A stretch of DNA of 64,000 bases from Cryobacterium mannosilyticum (GTDB lineage: Bacteria > Actinomycetota > Actinomycetes > Actinomycetales > Microbacteriaceae). Positions 6,641 to 14,643 of the stretch are shown piece by piece; the first letter of the stretch is position 1; the number at the start of each line of letters is the position of its first letter. The notes below the pieces were generated by a model. That model made no database searches and was not told the DNA's origin. It saw only the letters and a list, made by a program, of their open reading frames with translations. The stretch lies in assembly GCF_004402705.1 (NCBI RefSeq), contig NZ_SOFM01000007.1, forward strand, positions 124,001-188,000, given 5' to 3'. Made by a program: the position numbers and the translations under genes.

Positions 6641-8013
6641 CGTCGTTGCACCGCCTTCGCATAGAGGTCGAGGAGACGTGAATCGGGGTCGTACCGCTTC
6701 TTCACGGATTGATAGGTTTCCGCGCCATAGAGGTCGTCGAATTCCTCCGGAGTGTAATAAGAGTCGGAATACAGGGACTTGTGCCCGTGGAACTCGCTGA
6801 CCTTCCGTTCGATCAGACGGTTCGTCTCCCCCTCGGTCGACCCCACCGGCACGGTCGACCAGAAGCCGACGTTGACGTAGGTCTGCTGGGGTCGGATCGG
6901 GTAGAGCGGCCAGCCGCCGCCCTGCAGCCGTAACGGGCACAACCAGATCGGCGTGATCGGCACGGTGGCGAGGAACCAGTCGAGGAACTCCGCACTCCGC
7001 TCGATCGGCACCTCGACGTCCTGCACGACCCGCTCGCGTGCCGGCCGGCCGGCCAGTCGCTCGACGCGGTCGCCGATGTGGAATCGCTGTTCGTAGCGCA
7101 TTAGCGTGCCGTAGAAGCTGCTGCGCCGAAGCGGTCGAGGCCAGAGCCGGCGGATCATCGGACGCTGCACGCCGAACGCTTCCGAGCACCAGAACCAATC
7201 CGTGTCCCACCGCCAGAGGTAGTCGTGGATGGTGAGCCGGTCCTTCCTGACACCGTCACCGTGCTGGATGGAGCGGTAGTAAATCTGTCGGCCGGTGTAG
7301 TCGCTCACCGGTCCGGGTGCCGCCGTCTGCGTGCCCACGCAGAGGTAGCTCTCGTCGGCGCTGAACACCACGCCGTCGAGGGAGTCCACGCGGTCGCCGT
7401 CCACCGCCCGGGTCGCAATGATGCGCTCCATCGCCGTGACCAGGTCGGTGAGCGTGTGGAACCGCAGATGCCGGAGTGCGACATACGGTTCGACCGGTTC
7501 CAGCGCGATGCGCAGGCGCACCGCGTAGCCGAGCGTGCCGTACGAATTGGGGAAGGCCCGGTAGAGGTCTTCGTGCTCACGGGGCGAGGCCGTGACCACC
7601 TCCCCCGCGCCGGTGAGGATGTCCATCTCCAGCACCGACTCGTGCGGCAGCCCGTTGCGGAACGACGTGGACTCGATGCCGAGGCCGGTGACCGCGCCGC
7701 CCAGGGTGATCGTCTTGAGTTGCGGCACCACCAGCGGCGCCAACCCGTGTGGCAGCGTCGCGGCGACGAGGTTCTCGTACGTGCACATGCCGCCCACGTC
7801 GGCGGTCCGCGCTTCTGGGTCGACCGCGATGACGCCCGTCAATCCCGAGGTGTCGAGACCCCTGGTGGTCGGTTTCGCGCGAGACCGGAACAGATTCGAG
7901 GTGGGCTTGGCCAGCCGAACGGATGCCGCAGGCGGCACCGCCCGATAGCTCGCCAGGAGGCGCTCCACGCCTGCGGCGTGAGCGGTCCGTGCGCCGATCG
8001 CGGGAGTGGACAC
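6637..8013 (-). CDS. FAD-binding oxidoreductase, TmsA/BfaA-like
   Basis: 458 residues with a PCMH-type FAD domain (about 57-200, containing VVPQLKTITLGGAVTG and GIESTSFRNG) and a C-terminal substrate domain. In the tms/bfa system this enzyme reduces the 10-methylene intermediate made by the partner methyltransferase to a 10-methyl acyl chain, so the pair would act at the membrane on phospholipid acyl groups. The GTG start has TAGCGT six bases upstream and no usefully spaced ribosome binding site (GGAGG is one base away), which points to a leaderless mRNA. It is divergent from isocitrate lyase. Confidence 0.85.
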   Translation of the reverse strand: MSTPAIGARTAHAAGVERLLASYRAVPPAASVRLAKPTSNLFRSRAKPTTRGLDTSGLTGVIAVDPEARTADVGGMCTYENLVAATLPHGLAPLVVPQLKTITLGGAVTGLGIESTSFRNGLPHESVLEMDILTGAGEVVTASPREHEDLYRAFPNSYGTLGYAVRLRIALEPVEPYVALRHLRFHTLTDLVTAMERIIATRAVDGDRVDSLDGVVFSADESYLCVGTQTAAPGPVSDYTGRQIYYRSIQHGDGVRKDRLTIHDYLWRWDTDWFWCSEAFGVQRPMIRRLWPRPLRRSSFYGTLMRYEQRFHIGDRVERLAGRPARERVVQDVEVPIERSAEFLDWFLATVPITPIWLCPLRLQGGGWPLYPIRPQQTYVNVGFWSTVPVGSTEGETNRLIERKVSEFHGHKSLYSDSYYTPEEFDDLYGAETYQSVKKRYDPDSRLLDLYAKAVQRR

Positions 8014-8094
8014 GCCTCCACGCTAGCCCTCGGTCGCATCCGCCGCATCCGCCCGGCGCGACCCTGCCCGCACTCACCGATTCGAGCGACGAGG

Positions 8095-8138
8095 TTCTTC
8101 TCGTGCGGAGAAGAAACGGGAAAGTTCTGCCGCGAACT
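8095..8138 (+). promoter_or_regulatory. Two inverted repeats upstream of isocitrate lyase
   Basis: TTCTTCTC-gtgcg-GAGAAGAA (8095-8115) is a perfect 8-base palindrome. AGTTC-tgccgc-GAACT (8123-8138) is a perfect 5-base palindrome. Both lie in the divergent region between tmsA and the isocitrate lyase gene, about 105-150 bases before the latter. Glyoxylate-shunt genes are normally controlled by carbon source, and these are the obvious candidate operators. The regulator is not identifiable from here. Confidence 0.5.
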
Positions 8139-8244
8139 CTGAAGAAGACCCGTTGTCCGTGCCGCATTCTTCATATAGCAGCCGAAATCGGGCCGCAGAT
8201 CCAGCCGTCCATGCCCCGCACAATTCAACGTCGAAGGAATGCAC

Positions 8245-9861
8245 ATGACCAACTACCAGAACGACATCGAGTCCATCGAAGCGCTGAAGCGCAATGTCGG
8301 TCGCAGCTGGGATGCCATCGACCCGGAGTCGGTCGCCCGCATGCGCGCACAGAACCGATTCAAGACCGGCCTCGAGATAGCCCAGTACACCGCCGACATC
8401 ATGCGGAAGGACATGGCGGAGTACGACGCCGACTCCTCCGTCTACACGCAGTCCCTCGGCGTGTGGCACGGCTTCATCGGCCAGCAGAAGATGATCTCGA
8501 TCAAGAAGCACCTGAAGACCACCAACAAACGCTACCTGTACCTGTCCGGCTGGATGGTCGCCGCGCTGCGGAGTGAGTTCGGTCCGCTGCCCGACCAGTC
8601 CATGCACGAGAAGACGGCCGTTCCCGCGCTGGTCGAGGAGCTCTACACCTTCCTCCGTCAGGCCGACGCCCGCGAACTGGATCTCCTGTTCACCGGCCTG
8701 GACGCTGCCCGTGCCGCCGGCGACGACGCCGCGGCCGCGGCCATCCAGGAGCAGATCGACACCTACGAGACCCACGTCGTACCGATCATCGCGGACATCG
8801 ACGCCGGCTTCGGCAACCCCGAGGCGACGTATCTCCTGGCCAAGAAGATGATCGAGGCCGGCGCCTGCGCCATCCAGATCGAGAACCAGGTCTCGGACGA
8901 GAAGCAGTGCGGCCACCAGGACGGCAAGGTCACCGTGCCCCACGAGGACTTCATTGCGAAGATCAACGCCGTGCGCTACGCGTTCCTCGAACTCGGCGTC
9001 GACAACGGCATCATCGTCTCCCGCACCGACTCGCTCGGTGCCGGCCTGACGCAGAAGCTCGCCGTGACCTACCAGCCCGGCGACCTGGGTGACCAGTACA
9101 ACTCCTTCCTCGACGTCGAAGAAATCACCGAAGCCGAACTCGGCAACGGCGATGTCGTGATCAAGCGAGAAGGGAAGCTGCTGCGCCCGAAGCGCCTGGC
9201 CAGCAACCTGTTCCAGTTCCGCCAGGGAACCGGTGAGGCCCGCTGCGTGCTCGACAGCATCACCTCGCTGCAGAACGGCGCCGACCTGCTCTGGATCGAG
9301 ACGGAGAAGCCGCACGTCGCCCAGATCGCCGGAATGATGAACGAAGTGCGCAAGGTGATCCCGAACGCCAAACTGGTCTACAACAACAGCCCGTCGTTCA
9401 ACTGGACCCTCAACTTCCGCCAGCAGGCCTACGACTCTCTGGCCGCCGAGGGCAAGGATGTCTCGGCGTACGACCGGGCCAAGCTCATGAGCGTCACCTA
9501 CGACGACACGGAGCTCGGCCGGATCGCCGACGAGAGCATCCGCACCTTCCAGCGCGACGGCTCGGCCGAGGCCGGCATCTTCCACCACCTCATCACGCTG
9601 CCTACCTACCACACGGCGGCGCTCTCCACCGACGATCTGGCCAAGGGGTACTTCGCCGACCAGGGCATGCTCGCCTATGTCAAGGGCGTGCAGCGTCGGG
9701 AGATCCGCGAGGGAATCGCCACGGTCAAGCACCAGAACATGTCCGGATCCGACATCGGCGACAACCACAAGGAGTACTTCGCCGGCGAGGCCGCGCTGAA
9801 GGCCGGTGGCAAGAACAACACGATGAACCAGTTCGAGGAACCTGTCCTGAGCAGCCGCTGA
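8245..9861 (+). CDS. aceA: Isocitrate lyase (KQCGHQ subfamily)
   Basis: 538 residues, the first enzyme of the glyoxylate shunt, cleaving isocitrate to glyoxylate and succinate. The catalytic loop reads KQCGHQ with the active cysteine at 222, rather than the KKCGH seen in shorter bacterial enzymes. Together with the length this places it in the long subfamily also found in Pseudomonas. DIDAGFGN supplies the metal site and YNNSPSFNW the substrate site. AAGGA precedes the second of two in-frame ATGs by six bases, so I start there rather than at 8239. A strong hairpin terminator follows. No malate synthase gene is nearby. Confidence 0.95.
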   Translation: MTNYQNDIESIEALKRNVGRSWDAIDPESVARMRAQNRFKTGLEIAQYTADIMRKDMAEYDADSSVYTQSLGVWHGFIGQQKMISIKKHLKTTNKRYLYLSGWMVAALRSEFGPLPDQSMHEKTAVPALVEELYTFLRQADARELDLLFTGLDAARAAGDDAAAAAIQEQIDTYETHVVPIIADIDAGFGNPEATYLLAKKMIEAGACAIQIENQVSDEKQCGHQDGKVTVPHEDFIAKINAVRYAFLELGVDNGIIVSRTDSLGAGLTQKLAVTYQPGDLGDQYNSFLDVEEITEAELGNGDVVIKREGKLLRPKRLASNLFQFRQGTGEARCVLDSITSLQNGADLLWIETEKPHVAQIAGMMNEVRKVIPNAKLVYNNSPSFNWTLNFRQQAYDSLAAEGKDVSAYDRAKLMSVTYDDTELGRIADESIRTFQRDGSAEAGIFHHLITLPTYHTAALSTDDLAKGYFADQGMLAYVKGVQRREIREGIATVKHQNMSGSDIGDNHKEYFAGEAALKAGGKNNTMNQFEEPVLSSR

Positions 9862-9887
9862 TTCGACGCCGCATGTTGAGGTGACAG

Positions 9888-9923
9888 CGAAGAAGCCCCA
9901 GTCGGAAGACTGGGGCTTCTTCG
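9888..9923 (+). terminator. Perfect 16-bp hairpin terminator after aceA
   Basis: Arms CGAAGAAGCCCCAGTC and GACTGGGGCTTCTTCG with a GGAA loop, 26 bases past the aceA stop. The stem ends in CTTCTTC rather than a pure T-run. Confidence 0.85.
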
Positions 9924-10093
9924 GTGTGCCGGCGACCGGGAAGCGGCTGATGCCCGAGCCGTCGACGATGAGGCCCAGGAAATCACCACGGGTTTTGTTG
10001 ACTTCCCGGACTTAACCACATAGCGTCCCTGTAGCCAGTTGAGTCGCCACCGACATCGCACCACTGGTCCATCCCCCAGCCGAGATCGGGCAC

Positions 10094-10249
10094 ATGAATT
10101 CAGAATCTTCACCCCTTGCGAGTGTTTCGGCGCACGCCGATCACCAGGACACCAGCGACCTGACCGACGAGTTCCGGCGCCGGCAGCTCAGCCTGTTCCG
10201 CGAGCGGCAGAACGACCTCGACTCCGACGACTCGATCTCCTCCAACTAG
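10094..10249 (+). CDS. Small acidic hypothetical protein (51 aa)
   Basis: A short open frame encoding a hydrophilic protein: a serine/aspartate-rich head, a basic middle (EFRRRQLSLFRERQ) and an acidic tail (DLDSDDSISSN). From about codon 14 onward nearly every codon ends in G or C, as in real genes of this genome, and no competing gene occupies the region. The ribosome binding site is weak. I recognise no family. It sits between the aceA terminator and a hairpin-containing leader of the MFS exporter. Confidence 0.45.
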   Translation: MNSESSPLASVSAHADHQDTSDLTDEFRRRQLSLFRERQNDLDSDDSISSN

Positions 10250-10617
10250 GCTCCGGCTCCGCGCAAGGCCCGACACGGGCCTCGCCGAAACCATCTGGCG
10301 GCGGTCGCAGGGCTGCATGAGGAAGTCTGTGAATTCTGATCGATCGCGACGGCGGCAACCGGGCTCCGCCCCGCCCCGCGGCACCTGTATGCTCGAACCA
10401 GACTTCCGTGAGCGGCTTTGCTGTGAACGGACGAGCGCTGGTTGAGACAGTGCATGAGGCCCCGGCGTTCGTCGCCGGGGCCTTTCTCGTGCCGGGCGCG
10501 GTGCCCTGCCTACTTGCGGGCGAGCACCGCCGCCGCATTCGGGTTTCGGCCCCGAGGGGAATGCCGCGGCGCCTCCGGCGCTTGCAGTGAGGGTGGGCGC
10601 CGGCCCCGGACGGATGG
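10250..10617 (+). other. Gene-free 368-base region with a hairpin, leader of the MFS gene
   Basis: No convincing gene. The region contains a perfect 11-bp hairpin (10457-10483) followed by TTTCTC, and an extended -10-like TGTATGCT (10386-10393) about 65 bases upstream of it. That would give a transcript of roughly 85 bases ending at the hairpin: either a small RNA or an attenuated leader for the exporter gene at 10618. An 18-codon open frame starting at 10389 ends before the hairpin, but I cannot tell whether it is translated. Confidence 0.4.
10457..10486 (+). terminator. Hairpin terminator or attenuator upstream of the MFS gene
   Basis: AGGCCCCGGCG and CGCCGGGGCCT pair perfectly around TTCGT and run into TTTC. 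It lies 207 bases after the small ORF and 135 bases before the exporter start, so it could end the former or attenuate the latter. Confidence 0.6.
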
Positions 10618-12051
10618 GTGCCAGTGAGTAACGTCGATGTGGGTTTCCGCTCCGAGCGCGGCCCTGTGCTGATCGCACTGATGCTGACCACCGGGCTGGT
10701 CGCGATCGACGCGACCATCCTGGCCACGGCGGTGCCGACGATCGTGAAGGACCTCGGCGGATTCGCCCAGTTCCCATGGCTGTTCTCGATCTACCTGCTC
10801 GCCCAGGCCGTGTCGGTCCCGGTCTACGCGAAACTCGCCGACACCCTCGGCCGCAAGCCGATCGTGCTCGTCGGCATCGGACTGTTCCTGCTCGGCTCGG
10901 TGCTCTGCGGACTGGCCTGGAGCATGCCCGCGCTGATCGCCTTCCGCGCGATCCAGGGCCTCGGCGCCGGCGCCGTGCAGCCGATGGCCGTCACCATCGC
11001 GGGCGACATCTACACCGTTGTTGAGCGCGCCAAGGTGCAGGGCTACCTGGCCAGCGTCTGGGCCGTCTCCTCCGTGGTCGGGCCGACCCTCGGCGGGTTG
11101 TTCTCCCAATTCCTGTCCTGGCGCTGGATCTTCTTCGTCAACATCCCCCTCTGCGTCCTGGCCGCCGTGATGCTGCTCCGCGCGTTCCACGAGAGCGTCG
11201 AGCCACGCCGCCACCGGATCGACTTCCTCGGCGCCGGATTGCTCACCGGCGCGCTCAGCCTCCTGATCCTGGCGGTGCTCGAGGGTGGTCAGGCCTGGGC
11301 CTGGAACTCACCGGCGAGCATCGGCGCGTTCGGCCTGGGTACCGTCCTGCTCGTCGGTTTCGGGTTCGCCGAGCGCCGGGCCGCCGAGCCGGTGCTGCCG
11401 CTCTGGGTGTTCCGACGGCACCTCCTGCTCAGCAGCGCCCTCGTCTCGGTCGGTGTCGGCGCGATCCTGATCGGCCTCACCTCGTTCGTGCCGACCTACC
11501 TCGAAGGGGCACTCGGAACCGCGCCGCTGGTCGCTGGCCTCGCCCTCGCCGCCCTGACCATCGGCTGGCCGATTTCGGCCTCGCTCTCCGGGCGCCTCTA
11601 CCTCCGGATCGGGTTCCGCAGCACCGCGCTCATCGGCATGGTGTTCGTGATGCTCGGGGTCGTGGCGCTGGCTGCCACCTCGGGCTCACCATCGGTCTAC
11701 ATCGTGGCGGCCAGCTGTTTCGTGGTGGGGCTGGGACTCGGCCTCGTGGCGACGCCGACACTGATCGCCGCCCAGTCCAGCGTGGAGTGGGATGAACGCG
11801 GAGTGGTGACCGGGGCCAACCTGTTCTCCCGGTCGGTGGGCAGCGCGGTCGGGGTCGCGATCTTCGGGGCGGTCGCCAACGGCATCTTCCTGGCCGCCGG
11901 GCCGACCGTTTCTCGCGCCTCGACGGCTTATCCGGCCACTGTGGAGGCGGCATCCGGAGCCGTGTTCCTCGCCGTGGTGATCACCGCGGCGTTCACAGTG
12001 GCGGCCGCCGTGTCGATGCCGCGCACCCCACCGCGGAACCGCCCGGTCTAG
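10618..12051 (+). CDS. DHA2-type MFS multidrug exporter
   Basis: 477 residues, about 14 transmembrane helices. Motif A appears as LADTLGRKP in the first cytoplasmic loop. The acidic residue in the first helix is in TTGLVAIDATIL, and GLGAGAVQPMAV and SSVVGPTLGG mark helices 4 and 5. These features fit proton-coupled drug exporters of the DHA2 group in the cytoplasmic membrane. The substrate is not predictable. The start is a GTG with weak upstream purines; a second GTG two codons later is possible. Its stop overlaps the stop of the convergent MMPL gene. Confidence 0.88.
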   Translation: MPVSNVDVGFRSERGPVLIALMLTTGLVAIDATILATAVPTIVKDLGGFAQFPWLFSIYLLAQAVSVPVYAKLADTLGRKPIVLVGIGLFLLGSVLCGLAWSMPALIAFRAIQGLGAGAVQPMAVTIAGDIYTVVERAKVQGYLASVWAVSSVVGPTLGGLFSQFLSWRWIFFVNIPLCVLAAVMLLRAFHESVEPRRHRIDFLGAGLLTGALSLLILAVLEGGQAWAWNSPASIGAFGLGTVLLVGFGFAERRAAEPVLPLWVFRRHLLLSSALVSVGVGAILIGLTSFVPTYLEGALGTAPLVAGLALAALTIGWPISASLSGRLYLRIGFRSTALIGMVFVMLGVVALAATSGSPSVYIVAASCFVVGLGLGLVATPTLIAAQSSVEWDERGVVTGANLFSRSVGSAVGVAIFGAVANGIFLAAGPTVSRASTAYPATVEAASGAVFLAVVITAAFTVAAAVSMPRTPPRNRPV

Positions 12052-14354
12052 TCGCGCAGTCCGAACCGGGCGTGCAACGGATGCATCCAGCCCGGCGACC
12101 ACCAGAGGATCCGCTCCAGCGACGTCATCACCGAGGGCACCAGCACGGCGCGCACGAGAGTGGCGTCCAGGAGCACCGCGACCGCCAGCGCGATGCCGAT
12201 CTGCTTCATCTGCAACAGGTCCCCGGTGGCGAACCCGGCGAAGACGAGCACGATGATCAGGCCGGCCGAGGTGATGATCCTGCCTGAGCTCTGCAGGCCG
12301 GTCTCGATCGCCAGCCGCGTGCCCTCACCCTGATCGTGGTGTTCCTTGATCCGCGAGAGCAGGAACATCTCGTAGTCCATGGCCAGACCGAAGCCGAAGG
12401 TGAGGACGAGGGTCAGCACGAGCGGGTCGACGCCCGAGATGGTGGCCGGGTCGAAGTTGAGCACCCCCGAGAGGTTGCCCTCCTGGAATCCCCAGACCAG
12501 CACTCCCACCGAGGCTCCGAGCGAGATCGTGCTGATGACCAGGGCCGTGACCGGGATGACCACCGACCCGGTCATCAGGAACAGAAGCACGAACGTGGCG
12601 ACGGCGATGATGAGAGCCGCCCACGGCGCACCGCGCTGGAGCGAGTCGGTGTAGTCCACCGACGCAGCATCCGAGCCGCCCACCCAGTTGGTGAACGCGG
12701 GCCGGTCGGCCCGGATCTCCCGCACCACCGCCGGCCCCTCGTGGGTGTCGACGCTGACCCGGGAGACCCAAAGGCCGTTGACCTGGGCCGGCGGGGCGGC
12801 GTCGGTGACGTGCGGCAACGCCCGGACCTGATCAGCCCAGGCCGCGGCGGAGGCTTCGTCGGTGTCGGAGACCAGCTGTACCTTCGCCCCGGTGGCCAGC
12901 GGGAAGTGGTCGTTCAGGGTGGTCACGAAACCGTACTGGCTGGACGACCTGGGGATGGCGTCCGAGCCGCTGTTCGTGACGTTCATGCCGAGCACGGGGC
13001 TGCCGAGCAGGAGCAATGCCGCGATCCCGACCAGGGCGATCAGGGCCGGGGCCCGCTGCACACCCCGGGTGAGCTTGGAGAAGACACCTTCCTTGGGCGC
13101 CACGTCGCCGAACCGGGTGAGGAGTCCGCCCAGGCCGGGGATGCGGGTCAGCAGGCCGGGCTGCAGCAATCGCTCGCCGAAGTACCCGAGCAGCGCCGGA
13201 ACGAGCACGAGCGCCGTCAGGATGGCGATCAGCACGACCGAGACGGCGCCGACTGCGATGGCACGGATGATCGTGGGCTCGAAGACGAGCAGGCCCACGG
13301 TGGCGATGGCGAAGGTCAGCCCGGAGAAGAGCACCGTTCGCCCTGCCGTGTCGATGGTGATCCCCACCGCCTGGAGCATGAGTTCGTGGCGGTCATGCCT
13401 GCTCTGACCGTCGGGCTCATCCCTGCCACGGTGCGCCGGGGCATCCTGCGCCCCGTCGGCCGGCCGCGATGCTGCCGGCGTGCGGAGGACGAGCGCCCGG
13501 AACTCCTCCCGGAAGCGGCTGACGATGAGCAGGCCATAGTCGATGGAGAGACCGAGGCCGATCACCGTGATGACGTTGAGCACGGTCGTGTCGATGTCCA
13601 TCAGGAAACTGAAGCCGTACAGCGTGCCGAGGGCGCCGACGATGGACGCGATCGCACCTATCAACGGGATGCCGGCCGCCAGGAACCCGCCGAAGATGAG
13701 GAGCATGACCACGAGGGCGATGGGAAGGGAGATCAGCTCCCCCTTCTGCAGGTCGGCCTCGGCGACGGCGACGAGCGAGTCCACGAGCAAGGGGGTGCCG
13801 CCCACCTCGACAGTCGCATCGGGCGCGGCCTCCCTCAGGTCGAGGGCGGCCGCCTCGAGCCGGGCCTGGACGGGCGTGAGCACCGCGTCGCTCAGCCGGC
13901 CGTCGCTCGTGGACATGGCGACGTTCAGGAGCAGCCCCCGGCCGTCCGCTGCGAACAGCGGCGCCGCGGCAGGGTTCGGTTGGCCGTTGGGCAGCGGCGG
14001 GATCTCCAGGGGGTTGACCACCCCGGTCACGCCGTCAATCTTCCTCAGGTCCGCCGCGGCCTCGGCGAGGATCGTGGCCGGCCCGGCCGCGCGAGCCTGG
14101 GCCGGGGAGAGCGCGACGCCATAGATCAGCAGCGACAACGACTCGGTGTCCGTGTTGCCGGTGCCCTGGAGCAGTTGCTCCGCCTCGCTGGCCTCGCCCT
14201 TCACCGTGGGGCCAGCGCTGGAGAGCCGCTGGAACAGGGTCTCCCCGGCGACCCCGCCGAGCGCTGTCGCGACGAAGACGCCGAGCAGGGCGGCCCAGGC
14301 GATGAGCACGATGAAGCGGTGGCGGGCGATGAAGACCCCGAGAGTGCGCAGCAT
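12048..14354 (-). CDS. MMPL-family RND transporter
   Basis: 768 residues with the duplicated RND layout: an N-terminal helix, an extracytoplasmic loop, a five- to six-helix bundle, then the same again. The first bundle contains VIGLGLSIDYGLLIVSRF and the second FGFGLAMDYEMFLLSRI; the conserved Asp-Tyr pairs are the expected proton-relay residues. Actinobacterial MMPL proteins export lipids, siderophores or drugs. A polar, Arg/Asp/Pro-rich insertion of about 35 residues follows the first bundle. It is convergent with the MFS gene, their stops overlapping in CTAG, so the two exporters are not one operon. Confidence 0.88.
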   Translation of the reverse strand: MLRTLGVFIARHRFIVLIAWAALLGVFVATALGGVAGETLFQRLSSAGPTVKGEASEAEQLLQGTGNTDTESLSLLIYGVALSPAQARAAGPATILAEAAADLRKIDGVTGVVNPLEIPPLPNGQPNPAAAPLFAADGRGLLLNVAMSTSDGRLSDAVLTPVQARLEAAALDLREAAPDATVEVGGTPLLVDSLVAVAEADLQKGELISLPIALVVMLLIFGGFLAAGIPLIGAIASIVGALGTLYGFSFLMDIDTTVLNVITVIGLGLSIDYGLLIVSRFREEFRALVLRTPAASRPADGAQDAPAHRGRDEPDGQSRHDRHELMLQAVGITIDTAGRTVLFSGLTFAIATVGLLVFEPTIIRAIAVGAVSVVLIAILTALVLVPALLGYFGERLLQPGLLTRIPGLGGLLTRFGDVAPKEGVFSKLTRGVQRAPALIALVGIAALLLLGSPVLGMNVTNSGSDAIPRSSSQYGFVTTLNDHFPLATGAKVQLVSDTDEASAAAWADQVRALPHVTDAAPPAQVNGLWVSRVSVDTHEGPAVVREIRADRPAFTNWVGGSDAASVDYTDSLQRGAPWAALIIAVATFVLLFLMTGSVVIPVTALVISTISLGASVGVLVWGFQEGNLSGVLNFDPATISGVDPLVLTLVLTFGFGLAMDYEMFLLSRIKEHHDQGEGTRLAIETGLQSSGRIITSAGLIIVLVFAGFATGDLLQMKQIGIALAVAVLLDATLVRAVLVPSVMTSLERILWWSPGWMHPLHARFGLRD

Positions 14355-14579
14355 GGTCAGTCGTCCTTCGGAAGTGAGCGGCTATCGCCAAAGTACTCCC
14401 CCGGGTCAGGGCGTGGGTGCTGAGTTCACCATGCCTTCGTTCCTTCGGCGGTTGTGACCCGGCGGGTGCGGATGCGGCACTCACGCGGCCATCAAAGCAC
14501 GCAACGGGGCCGTACGCCCGCCGAGTGTCGATTCGGCCCTCCGGCCGGTCGAGGTGTAGCCTCAGCACTAGACCCCAAC

Positions 14580-14595
14580 ATACCCTTGGGGGTAT
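14580..14595 (+). promoter_or_regulatory. CstR/CsoR-type operator
   Basis: ATACCC-TTGG-GGGTAT is a perfect palindrome of the kind bound by the copper- and persulfide-sensing CsoR/CstR family. It lies 48 bases before a gene for a rhodanese/TusA/DsrE-containing CoA-disulfide reductase, the type of gene CstR controls in Staphylococcus. The regulator gene is not in the window. Confidence 0.7.
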
Positions 14596-14643
14596 CTGCC
14601 GGGTTGGCCCTGTCGCTGATCCGGCCAACCGAAAGGCACTTCC

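Noticed and set aside
9925..10020. A minus-strand stretch (DFLGLIVDGSG, RFPVAG) that looks weakly protein-like
   Set aside because: It is bounded by an upstream stop, has no start codon, and overlaps the aceA terminator.
10389..10445. An 18-codon open frame that might be a regulatory leader peptide
   Set aside because: No ribosome binding site, and its ATG overlaps the -10-like element. I kept only the hairpin and the leader as a region.
10618..14354. MFS and MMPL exporters as one efflux operon
   Set aside because: They are convergent with overlapping stop codons, so they cannot share a transcript.
12336..14423. A 695-codon plus-strand open frame antisense to the MMPL gene
   Set aside because: Its composition (runs of Arg, Glu, Gly and Asp) is that of a GC-rich shadow frame, and the opposite strand encodes a clear RND transporter.
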